Source: Xestospongia bergquistia
Taxonomy: Eukaryota > Porifera > Demospongiae > Haplosclerida > Petrosiidae
NCBI GenBank assembly: GCA_963965975.1
Contig: OZ014415.1
Location: 7,135,001-7,199,000, forward strand
Direction of reading: 5' to 3'
DNA length: 64,000 bases
Shown in pieces: positions 1 to 11,115 of this stretch (position 1 is its first letter; the number at the start of each line of letters is the position of its first letter). The position numbers and the translations under genes were made by a program. Under the pieces are notes generated by a model. The model had not been told where the DNA came from, did not search any database, and saw only the letters and a list, made by a program, of their open reading frames with translations.

Positions 1-455
1 ATACTACAGCTAATAATCCAATTATAGCTAACAATATTAGTACAATAGACTATAATTTAGAAGGTTTAAGATATGACTCTTCAATATTACTAATGTTATG
101 AGGGTCATTACCCCACATGTACTGAGAACATATTTCACAATCAGTTGAATAGGTAATATTAGTGTAGTTTTGTCCAAGACAAGGATCACAGGTGCCACAA
201 CGTTTTAGTTAATAAAGCCGGAGTTACAGCTCTGACATTGTGATTTGAGTTGATACATAATATTATCTGATTCATTGGGACTAAATTGCTTTGTAGTATT
301 GGGATTAAATTTAAGACAATTTAGTGGCAAATTTCCTTCCTAATAACCAACTTTTACAATCTCAAATGATTTGTTACAATTTAGACAAGAAGATGCCACC
401 TGGTAATTGTAGATAAGGTATTTAGCTTTGACATCACTAGGACTTTTCATAATCC
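1..455 (-). pseudogene. Class C GPCR fragment, cut by window edge
   Basis: Reading the minus strand, this piece runs from the end of the Venus-flytrap domain through the cysteine-rich domain into TM1, and then leaves the window. Landmarks are the complements of the PQYMWG stretch near 115 and of the DPCLGQNYT stretch near 175. The frame is broken several times: the disulfide-rich part near 200 has lost bases and the GYWDGN region reads through stops. The upstream part of the receptor is missing; at about 440-500 the sequence changes abruptly into a plus-strand alpha-kinase relic. The same junction occurs near 4775 and 34575, so this is one of three copies of a chimeric locus. It is clearly a relic; the exact break at the right edge is uncertain by about 30 bp. 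Confidence 0.85.
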
Positions 456-499
456 CTTCCCTAAAAGGTCTTTAAATATAACTTTATAGATAAATATCC

Positions 500-735
500 C
501 CTGGAATTCAGAACCATCTGTTCAAGACCAAATACAATATGCTTATAAAGGAAAGGGAACTATTCCATCATCTAATGTAGGTCAACCTTGTGTCATCAAA
601 AAATTTAAAGACTCATAAACCTGGGAGAGCTAGAACAGGCTGGATGGGACATTACAATGAGAATTATTTAAAAGCACAAAAATATGCAAATAATTTCGGT
701 GGAGGAAGAGTTGAGGTTATCAATTAACAGTTACT
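500..735 (+). pseudogene. Alpha-kinase N-terminal relic
   Basis: The sequence aligns by eye with the first 75 codons of the alpha-kinase ORF at 19528. It shares the AYKG glycine-rich stretch, the CVIKKFK lysine motif (near 590-605) and the AQEYANNF...GGRVEV segment (near 680-720). It has an in-frame stop just after the lysine motif and an altered TWEG region, and it has no catalytic half. It lies head-to-head with the receptor fragment on its left. It is non-coding now. Confidence 0.8.
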
Positions 736-852
736 ACATAGTAACAACATGTAGTAACTGTTAATTGACTTCACATATTGATTTACAATAGTTTTGGGTT
801 GATAGTAAGTCAGTGTTGGATGTATATCCCATTGATGAAACAACAATAAACT

Positions 853-1168
853 TATAGTGGATTACAGTGAGTTACAGATGGTTACAGTGCATTACAGTGG
901 GTTACAGTGGGTTACATATGCAGTAAGTTACAATGAATTACAGTTGGTCAAAGTAGGTTACATTAGGTCACAGTAGATTACAGTAGATTATAGTGTGTTA
1001 CAGTGGTTACTGTGGGTTACACACGCAGTAAGTTAAAATGCATATTACAGCAATTCAGTGGCTAATATTGGGTTAAAGTTATAGTAGGTTAACATTACTG
1101 TGAACTACATTCAATTACTACAGTAGGTGACTATATTCAATAGGTTATAATGATGGGTTACAATGGGT
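853..1168. repeat. Degenerate 10-bp GGTTACAGTR tandem tract
   Basis: About 30 imperfect copies of GGTTACAGTG/A follow one another, with spacing close to 10 bp and scattered point changes. It lies on the 3' side of the receptor relic at 1555-1990. The same kind of tract lies on the 3' side of most receptor copies in the window, so it belongs to the amplified receptor unit rather than being an independent satellite. Confidence 0.85.
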
Positions 1169-1554
1169 TATTGTAATCTATTGCAACCTATAGTACTTTA
1201 CTCCACTGTAAGTCATTGTAATCTAGTACTGTAACCTTGTATTGTGTATGATATCCCAGTATAAAATTATACTTTCTGCTGGGATACTTCAACATCAATG
1301 ATATGTTTAACTTTATACATGTATACCTGAGAGAACAATAACTTGGTGCAATCACAATTAGTATACATGTATATATATACGTATTATAGGCTGCAACAGA
1401 TTACAGCACCTATATTGTAACCTGTATAGCCCAATTATGATCAAATTGAGAATATATGTATACGTAGAAGTAGTCTGCAAGCTAAGACAACCAATTATTA
1501 TGACAAATATAGCAGCAAACATTTATGAGAAGTCACATAACCCTCATTACTACC
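1169..1554. other. 3' flank of receptor unit, no gene seen
   Basis: AT-rich flank containing the short block (TTCAACAA...GATATGTTTA, ATACATGTATA) that also precedes other receptor 3' ends at 12770-12860 and 41950-42050. I see no open frame or RNA gene. Confidence 0.5.
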
Positions 1555-1990
1555 ATTAAGAGGGCTATTACCCCACATGTATTGAGGACATACTTGACAT
1601 TCTCTTGTTAAAGAGGTATACTATAGTTAATGTAATTTTGTTCAAGACAGGGGTCACAGGTAACGCAACAAAATGACACCACATGACGTTTGATTAATCA
1701 GGATTACAAACTTGACATTGAGAGATGACTTTATAAATAATATTACCTAATTCATTAAGACCAAATTGTTCGGTGACATCTTCATAAAAATGAAGACGTT
1801 TTCCTGATGAACTTCTATCCCAGTAACCAATATTTACTATGGCGAAACGTTTACTACAATTTTCGCATGATGTTATCTGGTAGTTATGAGAACAGATTCA
1901 GGAGAAATGCCATAATGATACTGAACTAAACATTCAGTAATCAAAAGAAACTGGGAGAACACAATAAGAAAAAGAAGAGTCCACTTCATT
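1555..1990 (-). pseudogene. Class C GPCR relic, internally deleted
   Basis: On the minus strand, the signal-peptide start (MKWTL..., ATG near 1988) is joined within about 90 bp to the end of the Venus-flytrap domain and then to the cysteine-rich domain (PQYMWG near 1575). Almost the whole ligand-binding domain and all seven membrane helices are gone. The deletion junction is near 1895-1905, where YHYG-like coding meets the NYQ-T-SC stretch. It most resembles the receptor at 13051-15714 (ELN-type 'LINPGL...VCQ' cysteine region). Several frame breaks are present as well. Confidence 0.8.
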
Positions 1991-2950
1991 TTAAACACTT
2001 GATGACATAAAAGTGGTTTGATGTTTTATGTATAGATATCTTGTTATGATTTTTTTTAAAAACTACTTTAAATGCTGACTCTGTTCACAGTAAAGATATT
2101 GATTCATTTAACTAATATATTGTTATACAGGTTGTATGATGCAAACTGAAAGCAAGCATAATTCTGTTTTAATTATTATTGGAATGATTGTTTGTCAATA
2201 TTTAACAGACAATTAATGTGTAGGTGTCATGTTGGTTCTTCTCATATGCATTTTTCACACTTGAATCAAAAGTAGCAAAAATAAATGAGATAGTGTAATG
2301 TTTTATATTAGTGACCTGATTTATAATTAAGGGACCATTTTTATCAAAGTATTTATAAACACTTACATGTAAATAATTATGTTTAAAGGATGTTTACTAA
2401 ATTCATATCATTTATTGTTTTACAACTGAGATACAATTTACTGAGCATCTATTGAAAAATGTATAGTTGAATGTGTACACAGTATCTGAATGTTTTTGAG
2501 ATGTATTGAGAAAAATGGTCCCTTTTGGCAAACCAGGTCACATTTATATATTTTGCTATGATTTACTTGAGAAAACTATTTTACATGTTGACTCCAAAAT
2601 GACACCTTTATTTTTGATATAAAATGTTTGTTTACCAATGTGTAAATAGGCATTTAATGCATGTTGTTGTTTCATTATATGTATTTATCATACTTAGCAG
2701 ACACACAGTAGCAGTAGCTATGTCGGGATGAGGGATGGCTCAGATTGTCCATTGAAATGTAGTGGTAGGAAACACAGAGTATATATCTGGTAGAAATCTC
2801 AATCTTCTACTTTGAGCAATGTCTAGATCTGATGAGCCAGTCTGCATCTGGTTGCTAGACAAATAGTTAACCACTTTGTAATCAAAGAAAACTGATGCTT
2901 CTCTTACTCTTATTTTATTATATATTATATCTGTGTTTGATTAATCTCTA
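1991..2950. other. 5' flank and duplicated spacer
   Basis: This contains the receptor 5' flank (AACCACTTTTATG..., TATA-like ATAAAACA near 2015-2022) and, at about 2218-2250, the shared upstream box GTAGGTGTCATGTTGGT followed by TTCTCAT. From about 2145 onward it is nearly identical to 31955-32760; this marks the left edge of the large duplicated block. No protein-coding frame is supported. Confidence 0.6.
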
Positions 2951-3102
2951 ACAGTAGGTTATAGTAGGTTACAGTGAATTACTGTGGGTTACAGTGGGTT
3001 ACAGCTGCAGTGTGATACAGTAGGTTACAATGGTTACAGTAGGATACAGTGGGTTACAATGGGTTATAGCAGGTTACATTAGGAAACAGTATAGATTACT
3101 TT
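2951..3102. repeat. GGTTACAGTR tandem tract
   Basis: About 14 degenerate 10-bp copies on the 3' side of the receptor relic at 3514-4790. A close copy of this tract is at 32759-32915. Confidence 0.8.
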
Positions 3103-3513
3103 GGGTTATTGTAATTTATTGCAACCTATACATTACTTCACAGTAAATCATTATAACTCAGTATTGAGACCCTGTTTGTGCTGTTTCTGAAGACCTGGTA
3201 GAAAAAATACTCTGTTGGGATTCCATAGGTACCTCAACCTTACCTTTACCTTTATACATGTATACCCAAAATAACAATACATTGTTACTATTATGATCAC
3301 AGTGAGACAGGAAACTAAGATGATTACTATAGCAGATATAGCAGCAAACGTTTACTAAAAGCTACACAACCTTAATTAAATTGCAAGGCGTATGTATCAG
3401 TTACAAAAACAAAATTTGATTAGGAAATAAGAATGCAATAAAACAAACTACATTAAGGTTATATCAGCAAAGAAACAAAAATGTAGACATTTACTGAATA
3501 GTGGTAAAAAACA

Positions 3514-4790
3514 TTATTCAGGCTGTGTTGGCAGTTCAGTAGTTGCCATTGTTGTCGTTCCAAGTGACAAAGATGTATTTTTAGCTGCTGCACTTGCACT
3601 TTTTACATTTTGACTTGGCCATACTATCATTATGAAGATTCGTGGACCAAAGAGACATACTAGAACAGCTAAAGCACTTAGTTGAATAGATAATGATATC
3701 ACAGCTGATTGAAACTGGGCATCAGTAGCAAAATAAGTCATGATGAATGCTATCCATATAAGACCCAATGAAAATGTAGAAAATGCCACATACTTAGATT
3801 CATTAAAGTTCTGATGGAATCGAATTGTCAAGACAGCTAGTGCATTACTTGCAATCATTAAAGCAGATAAATACAGCATTTGTATAGACAATAATGCAAT
3901 ATGAGTTGTGGTACATTGGACAGAAAGTACTGGAAAATTGTTAGTGTTCTGTGTATTATTCACTTGATTTTTTGATCACACCAGGATGGACAACAATAGA
4001 GATAGTACTTCCACAACCATTTAAATCCCAACTACTACTAATAGAAATGTAAACAAAATCTGATATATTGGGGAGATAAACTTGGATCTAGAAGTAATGT
4101 TATTTTGTAAATATATACAAGCAATTTGAACCGGTTTAATAAATATAGCACAGACAATTAATGAGAAACAAAACCATGCTCCTATCCTTTCAAGTGTACA
4201 GACAGCTACAGACGGTTTTGTGATAAATATGACTGCTATTAGAAAACAAAGAATTATTCCACTTAGTAGTGGTACCATTTGTTCTCGTCCTGATGACTTT
4301 ATAATTGGTGTGTTCCAAAAATAGATGAAGACTCCACTCACAAATACTACAGTTAATAATCCAATTATTGCTAATAATATTAGTACAATAGACCATAAAT
4401 CAGAAAGTTAAAGATATGACTTTTCACCATTACTACCATTTAGAGCCCCACATGTATTGAGGGCATATTTGACATTTAGTTGAATAGGTAGTATTAGTGT
4501 AGTTTTGTCCAAAACAAGGATCACAAATGCCATGTTTCGGTTAATAAAGCCAGGGTTACAGCTCCGACATTGTGATTTGAATTGATACATAATACTACCT
4601 GATTTATTGAAACTGAATTGTTTTGTAGTATTGGGATTTAAATTTAAGACAATTTAGAGGCAAATGTCCTTCCTAATAACCAACATTTATGATCTCAAAT
4701 GTTTTGCTTCAATTTAGGCATGAAGATGCTATATACCTGGTAATTGTAGATTATGTATTTAGCTTTGACATCACTAGGACTTTTCATAAT
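3514..4790 (-). pseudogene. Class C GPCR relic: 7TM region and CRD
   Basis: The minus strand reads the tail (TELPTQPE stop at 3514), TM7 to TM5 in one frame (3514-3963), a break near 3965-4015, TM4 to TM1 in a second frame (4021-4341), then a damaged cysteine-rich domain (about 4400-4600) and the last part of the flytrap domain. Conserved class C landmarks remain: GPRIFIMIVWPSQNV after TM7, and FCFSLIVCAIFIK in TM3. The receptor stops at about 4775-4790, where the sequence switches to the 5' flank of a plus-strand kinase relic. It is a near twin of 33327-34610, with independent small changes. It cannot make a receptor. Confidence 0.9.
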
Positions 4791-4831
4791 CCCTACTTGA
4801 AAGATCTTTAAATATAACTTATTAGATAATA

Positions 4832-5240
4832 TGCCCTTATATGGTATTAAATAGATATGCATCAACAGCCCCATGTTAAAACAATATACATTCTATGTTT
4901 ACTCATGTAATACTACAGTTGGGGAAGTATATCATAATATGTAGAAATTTTGCAGTGTCAAGCAGAGAATAAGTCATTATATCTGAACCAATTGCAACAC
5001 CAATTCAGAATCATTTGCATTCAAGGCCAATTACAATATACTTATAAAGGAAAGTGGAGCGTTCCATCATCTAGTGGAGGTCAGCTTTGTGTCATCAAAA
5101 CATTTAAAGACTAGTACTGGGAGAGAACAAGCAGGGACACTACAATGAAAATTATTTAAAAGCACAAGAATATGCAAATAACTTATGTGGAGAAGGAGTT
5201 GAGGTTACCAATTTCATTGTTCATATAGTAACAACATGTA
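4832..5240 (+). pseudogene. Alpha-kinase relic with its 5' flank
   Basis: 4832-4978 matches the 150 bp upstream of the kinase ORF at 19528 (GCCCTTATATGGTAT, GTTTACTCA, CAAGCA-AGAATAAGTCATT). The initiator is ATA (4979-4981) instead of ATG. The coding match then continues, with small deletions and an early stop, to the GGRVEV-like segment near 5210. The catalytic half is absent. It is duplicated at 34630-35030 with the same ATA. Confidence 0.8.
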
Positions 5241-5850
5241 GTAACTGCTAATTAGCTTCACATATTCAGTTACAATAGTATTTATCATACTTAGCAGGTA
5301 CATAGTAGCAGTAACTATGTAGGGATGGCCCAGATTGTCCACTGAGAATAATTTGATGTAAAGCTGTGAACAATTATATATACACCATATACATGACTCA
5401 GTAAATGAATAAACTGATACAATATATATCTTAATTACTAAAACAACATACTAGCTGTAACGTCACTAAATTAACTAAAAATAGGGTATGTCCCTAAATT
5501 AATTATCATTACTAAAAATCAGCATAAAAGCAATATTATATGACAATGAACAGTACATGCACACAAAATCTGCTGAATCATTGTATGGATAACAGATGAC
5601 ATCTATCAAAGAAAAAATTCACAAATTACATGGCACAACCCTATGTGAGTTTGTCGAATATATCACTGTAAATTAATGAAGGCAGGCTACATAGGTTACA
5701 GTGAGTTACAATGTGTTATAATAGATTACAGTGAGTTACTACTTTATTCCACTATAAATCAATGTAACCAAAATACTATAGCCCTGTGCTCAGTCTGAAG
5801 ATCCTGTAGAAAACATATACTTACTCCTGGGATTCCTTAAGCAATAATAA
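5241..5850. other. 3' flank of receptor 6154-8839
   Basis: Non-coding flank shared with 35030-35647, 53690-54001 and 60226-60500. It includes a short GGTTACAGTG tract at 5689-5740. No gene seen. Confidence 0.6.
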
Positions 5851-5896
5851 TCTCAGGATTATATGCATTTTGTTACCAATGCATATAATCCTGAGA
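5851..5896. repeat. 19-bp perfect inverted repeat (hairpin)
   Basis: Arms 5851-5869 (TCTCAGGATTATATGCATT) and 5878-5896 are exact reverse complements around an 8-bp loop. It is repeated exactly at 35648-35693, and half-preserved near 60500-60525 and 20248-20258. It lies about 260 bp past the receptor stop, beyond the expected poly(A) site. Confidence 0.85.
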
Positions 5897-6153
5897 TAAC
5901 AAGGCCGTGATGCTGTTATAAGCACAATGAGTATACATGTACAGGTACATGTAGCCAGCTAGCTAAGATGATTCTTATGACAGATATAGCAGCAAATGCT
6001 TATTAAAAATCACGCAACTCTTAAATTATAAGTCATATGTATCAGCTTAAAAAACATGATTTAATTAAGGGTGGAACAAACAAACTTGATTAAGATTAGA
6101 TTATGTCAGCAAAGTAACAAAACATACATTTATTGAATAGCAGTAAAGAAACA

Positions 6154-8839
6154 TTATTCTGGCTTTGTTGGCAGATCAGTAGTTGTCATTGTTGTCTTTG
6201 CAAGTGACAAAGAACCACTTTTAGCTGCTCTACTTGCACTTTTTACATTTTGACTTGGCCACACTATCATTATGAAGACTCGTGGACAAAACAGACACAC
6301 AAGGACAGCTAAAGCACTTAGTTGAATAGCTAATGATATCACAGCTGATTGAAACTGGGCATCAGTAGCAAAATATGTTATGATGAATGCTATCCATACA
6401 AGACCCATTGCAAATGTGGAAAATGCCACGTACTTAGATTCATTGAAGTTCTGTGGAAATCGTATTGTCAAGATGGCTAGTGCATTACTTGCAATCATTA
6501 GAACAGATAAGTACAGCATTTGTATAGCCAATAATGCAATATGAGGTGTGGTACATTGGAGAGCAAGTATTGGAAAGTCATTTGTATTCTGTGTGTCATT
6601 CGCTTGATATTTGAGTACATCAGGATGACGGACAACTAAAGATATTAGTTCTAGGGCCATTAGAACTCCTATCAATATAAATGTAAACACAATCTGATGC
6701 ATTGGTGAGATAAACTTGGGTCTAGTACTAATTTTTTTCTGTAAAAAGATTCGAGCAATCCGTACTAATTTAATGAATACAGCACAGACAATTAATGAAA
6801 AACAAAACCATGCTCCTATCCTTTGAAGAGTACATACAACCACAGAGGGTTTTGGAATAAATACAACTGTTATTAGAAAACAAAGAGTTATTCCACTTAG
6901 TAGCAGTATCATTTGTTCTCGTCCTGATGACTTTACAATTGGTGTGTTCCAGAAATATATGAAGACTCCACTCACAAATACTACAGCTAATAATCCAATT
7001 ATAGTTAACAATATTAGTACAATAGACCATCCATCAGAAGGTTTAAGATATGACTCTTTGATATCTACACACCCATTACTACCATTAAGAGGGTCATTAC
7101 CCCACATATATTGAGGACACATTTGACATTCTGTTGAAGAAGAAAAGTTAGTATAACGTTGTCCAAGACAAGGGTCACAAATATCACAACAAGTCACAAC
7201 TTTTCGCTTAAAAAGACCAGGCTTACAACCACGACACTGTGATTTGAATTGATACACAATATTACCTGATTCATCAAGACCAAATTGTTTTGTAGTATTG
7301 GGATTAAATTTAAGATGATCATGAGGTAAATTTCCATCCCAATACCCAACATTTACAATCTCATATGATTTGCTACAATTTGGACAAGAAGATACTACTT
7401 GATAATTGTAGATAACGTATTTAGCTTTGACATTGCCATGCTCATCAAAACTTACTTCATTGCCAGTTGGGCTGGTAAAGTTGAGTTTTTTAATATACTC
7501 CAAAAGATTTGAGCCATTTAATGTTCGATTTTGTCCAAGACATGTTTGATTACCAGGGTACCACACTAATGGTTGATTACAGTTATCATTTAAGAAGTTA
7601 TTGACTGCATGAGCTACACTATAAACAGCATCAATAGCAGGAACATCATAAGAATCTTGTTGATAATTATAACTAGAATCATTTACAAAGCTTATATTGC
7701 TACAGTTAACGCTAACATTGCAGCCATAATAGTTTTCATAAAACTCAGTAAACCATGGATTACGTAAGTTAGTTGCTGGAGTTAATTGCGAGTAGTAGTA
7801 ATCAAACTCAGGGAATGTTTTGGAGTATGGCCTCGGGCCTCGTGCCCCATTTTCCTATCGTAATATCCTTGTAATTTACATCAAGCTCTTGAGCCCAAGT
7901 ATCACTAGCAATCCACAGGAACCGCTTATTTGAACGACCAGAAGAGTACAATATTTGCACTTCTGTCAACAGCTTATCAACATGATTAGGCCAAGCAAAC
8001 AACACGACAACGTTAGCAGAGGAATTCGTTAGGTTATTAGTCAGAAGGACATAGTCAGTCTTATCATCAATACCTTTAATAAGATCAATGCACACACCTT
8101 TAGTATCTGCTAAATCATGAAATTCTTTAATACCAGGTTGGCCATACAAACCGTTTGAATAAATAGTTGAGACATGATCCCAACCAAAATATAGTATTAA
8201 GTCAATCATTGCTTGAGCTTGCTCACTGTCTGGAGGTACAGTACGATAAAAGTAAGTATAAAGATCACGATCACTCAAAAGAGGTGATGTTGATGCAAAA
8301 CTAACTTGAGGCATGTTGAATAAACGAAAGAAACTAGCTAGTGGAATAGACACAGAACTATATATCGCACCAATAACAGCCACAATAGGATGCCTAGTTG
8401 AAAAATTATTTGACTGGAATTCTTGGCAACTTTCAAGTTCTAAACGACCACTTGAAAGCACAAGGTCAACACTTTCATCTAGAGCTATATTCTCACTTAT
8501 ACAAGTGTCTCTGATATCATAACCAAGTGTTATATTAGGTAGTATGTTAGGGTCATTGTTGACGAGATCTATTGCAAACAAAACGGCCTCCAAATGTTCC
8601 AAAGACTTGTCTCTAAAAATCTCACCACATCTTCCACTACCATCACTTTTATGTACTCTTAGTAACCCACCTAAAATGATGTCTTTATCTTTAACATCTT
8701 TTATACCACTTATTCTAGTACCTCCATCAGCTGCTGTAAGAACATTTTCAGACTTAGTGTCATAATGATACTGAGCTACACATTTGTTAAGCAAAAGAAA
8801 CTGGAAGAATACAACAAGAAAGACAAGAGTCCACTTCAT
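6154..8839 (-). pseudogene. Full-length class C GPCR with one 7-bp frameshift
   Basis: A complete receptor of about 892 codons, read from ATG at 8839 (MKWTLVFL signal peptide; the preceding in-frame codons begin with GTG only). VFT domain about residues 45-515, CRD about 525-590, seven helices about 597-855, and a tail ending DLPTKPE. The only lesion I find is at 7829-7842, where CGAGGCC is tandemly duplicated (minus strand), shifting the frame after KWGTRP in the middle of the VFT domain. Apart from this it closely matches the intact receptor 35951-38629, of which it is the block-duplication partner. The 7-bp event could be a recent null allele or an assembly error. If translated as is, it would give a truncated soluble VFT fragment of about 340 residues. 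Confidence 0.9.
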
Positions 8840-8877
8840 TTTAAACACTTTGTTCACTTGTTGTCGTAAAAGTAATT

Positions 8878-9140
8878 AGAAGATGGTGTGATGTTTGCTT
8901 TAAATACTAAATTAAATGATATATCGAAATGATAGCATATATTTAGTGTAGGTGTCATGTTGGTATTTCTCATGTGTAGTTTATCATATCTGTACATTCG
9001 TTGTTGTAAAATTTACAAATGAACAGATATGATAAGCACTTATATATGAAAAATACCAACATGACTTTTACTAATTATATGCTATCATTTTGTTATCAAA
9101 ATTTAATTTAGTATTTAAACAAACATCACACCATCTTCTA
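8878..9140. repeat. Long imperfect inverted repeat upstream of receptor
   Basis: The left arm (about 8878-8997) and right arm (about 9017-9140) are reverse complements with a few mismatches. The outer ends carry AGAAGATGGTGTGATGTTT and its complement; the inner part carries GTCATGTTGGTATTTCTCAT. A further direct copy of the outer motif follows at 9157-9175. The left arm is the receptor's own 5' flank, so the structure looks like an inverted duplication of the promoter-proximal region. The same structure lies at 38667-38931. Confidence 0.8.
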
Positions 9141-9287
9141 ATTACTTTAAAAGTAGTTAGAAGATGGTGTGATGTTTCGTGCTAATATATCGTATGATAT
9201 ATTAGCATGAAATATATGTAATATATGTAATATGTCTTATATATTTTAGTATAATGTGGATACATCTATTGATGTTGTTATTATTAC

Positions 9288-9953
9288 CGTATAGCGGGTA
9301 TTATTGGCGGCTGAAATATTTGACGGTTTGCCATCAAATTAAGCAAAATTAAAATTTGGCGAAATTTAATTTTGGCGATTTATTAAAATATTTGTTGTAA
9401 TTAAAGGTGGGTGGTATTAATTAACGGTTGGTGGTACTGCGTGTACTATATAACGCCACATGAACTCTCGTGAAAGTAGGATACTTACGAGATTGCTAGT
9501 TGTGTGCGAGGTCACCATATATATATACATAAAAGAGTTTGGAGACCTGTACTTGGCGAAGAGTTGAAATGTCGAATTGAACAAGGTAATGTAGAAGATC
9601 GATATGCAGTTATATTTTCCAATCTGTGCTCGTTGTTCTGATGTATATTCGTTGTACTGACCTCTGCGACTGTTTGCTACTCCATTTGCACTTGCATTGT
9701 CTTTATAAGTTTCCTTTAAGCATATAACATCTCTCTTGTTGGCTTCTTTTAGTTCTTTTCGTGATAAGGATGTGCACTGTTCTTCATTAGGCAGGACAGT
9801 TCTCTTCGTGAAATACCTAAGTAACGCCATTTACGTAGCGGCTAGCAGATGAGGATCACGTGCAGTGAGCGTGAAAAATTATTGGATTTGACGATTTGTT
9901 GCAGACCGTCAATACGCCAAATTAAATTCGCCGCCAATAATACTCGCTATACG
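9288..9953. mobile_element. 666-bp TIR insertion, non-autonomous DNA transposon
   Basis: The ends CGTATAGCGGGTATTATTGG and the complement of CCAATAATACTCGCTATACG form inverted repeats of about 24 bp with one mismatch. The duplicated locus near 39090 lacks this segment entirely, so it is an insertion made after the block duplication. TATA at each terminus would fit a TA target, but the target site is not clean. A minus-strand frame inside (9417-9830, 137 codons) contains MALLRYFTKR near its start and later RRGQYNEYTSEQRAQIGKY, a basic helix-turn-helix-like piece as found at the N-terminus of some DDE transposases. I read it as a transposase remnant, not a gene. Confidence 0.8.
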
Positions 9954-11115
9954 ATATTCTGCTATTACTACAATTAAGTGCATATATGCCTTCTATCTTA
10001 ATATTCTTGTAATAGCTATGATTATTAGTGCTGATAACTGTCCATATTATGTTTGTAAGCAACAGAGATTTTTGTCATTATATTTCATGAGTAGTCAATG
10101 TCATATTGAAGCAGTTTTCTTTTGAAGCATAATTCTGTTAGTTTTCTTTAATGTCGATAATGTCACTCATCATTTAATGTCACTCACCAAAAACTTTATA
10201 TTAATACTAATTAAGTGACATATACATATCCATTAAAATATCTCAAAAAGATCTAACATGTACAAGAAACCACACATAGAAAATCAGGTCCTATCATTAT
10301 GGATTATATTTCAATATTCTATATATTTTAAGCAACCTTAATTTTTTATCTTCAGTATTATATCAGACTTCAGTAACAACTCAAAAATTATTCAGCAACC
10401 AGAAGCTAAGTAGAATTGGAACCACTCAGTCTAGTAATACAGTGCTGACTCATGCACTGAGGAAGACAAGTTGGCATAGTATATAGTAATTTGATTAACT
10501 CTTTGTTTATATAATGTATGACAAGTCATTGTAACAGGTTATTTTTCATCTGCAGTCATCTGTACATGTCAGCAGTGTAGTAGTATAGTGACTATATAAT
10601 ATGTATGTGTATATGTAATGAAAAGAATGAAGAAAAACTTTATGTAACATTAATACAACTGTCTAGGACTAAACACTTCTAACAATTGTAAGGCAGTGAG
10701 GACATTAGTACTATGACCATTCATTACCTGCAGAGTATGGGGCACCATTTGTATCAAAAGTGGAAAATTATCATACCATGCCCAATAACAGAGCATATTA
10801 TAATGGATCTTGTTTCTTTATTTTAACCTAAGTACACTTTTATTCTCCTACATTAAATAAGACTTTAATAACAAAGAACATGGAAGTTTCACAGTTCCTT
10901 TCAAGATATGACTAAAAAACATTTTTTAGCATCTGGAAGCTACATGGGATTGTAACCACCCAGTCTAGTAAGATCAGTACTAAGCTATACACTGGGGAAG
11001 ACCAATTGGTATAGTAGTAGTAATTTCTTTGATTACACTATAATAGTGATACATCATTGTAATAGGTGTTTTCTGATCTATAGTCATGGCAGCACTAGTA
11101 GTATCATCATGATCA
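9954..11115. other. Spacer with diverged internal tandem duplication
   Basis: Two diverged copies of a ~530-bp segment follow each other: about 10290-10580 and about 10790-11110. Shared landmarks are CAGTCTAGTAA, the ACTGAGGAAGAC / ACTGGGGAAGAC block and the TTTTCATCTGCAGTCAT / TTTTCTGATCTATAGTCAT block. The whole stretch recurs at 16500-17580 and 39100-40250. There is no coding frame in any copy, so it is probably an old repeat unit. Confidence 0.5.

Noticed and set aside
6770-7030. Repeated ~86-codon minus-strand frames (MVYCTNIV...) at the same place in most receptors (also 13661, 28960, 36567, 42674, 44576, 48402, 61392)
   Set aside because: They are the +1 shadow of the TM1-TM3 coding region; they recur only because the receptor DNA is conserved, and changes follow the receptor frame.
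8313-8765. Plus-strand frames opposite the VFT domain (also 30435, 38103, 21081, 33705, 44636)
   Set aside because: Antisense shadows of the receptor frame without independent support.
9417-9830. A host gene of 137 codons
   Set aside because: It lies wholly inside an insertion with terminal inverted repeats and looks like a transposase remnant.
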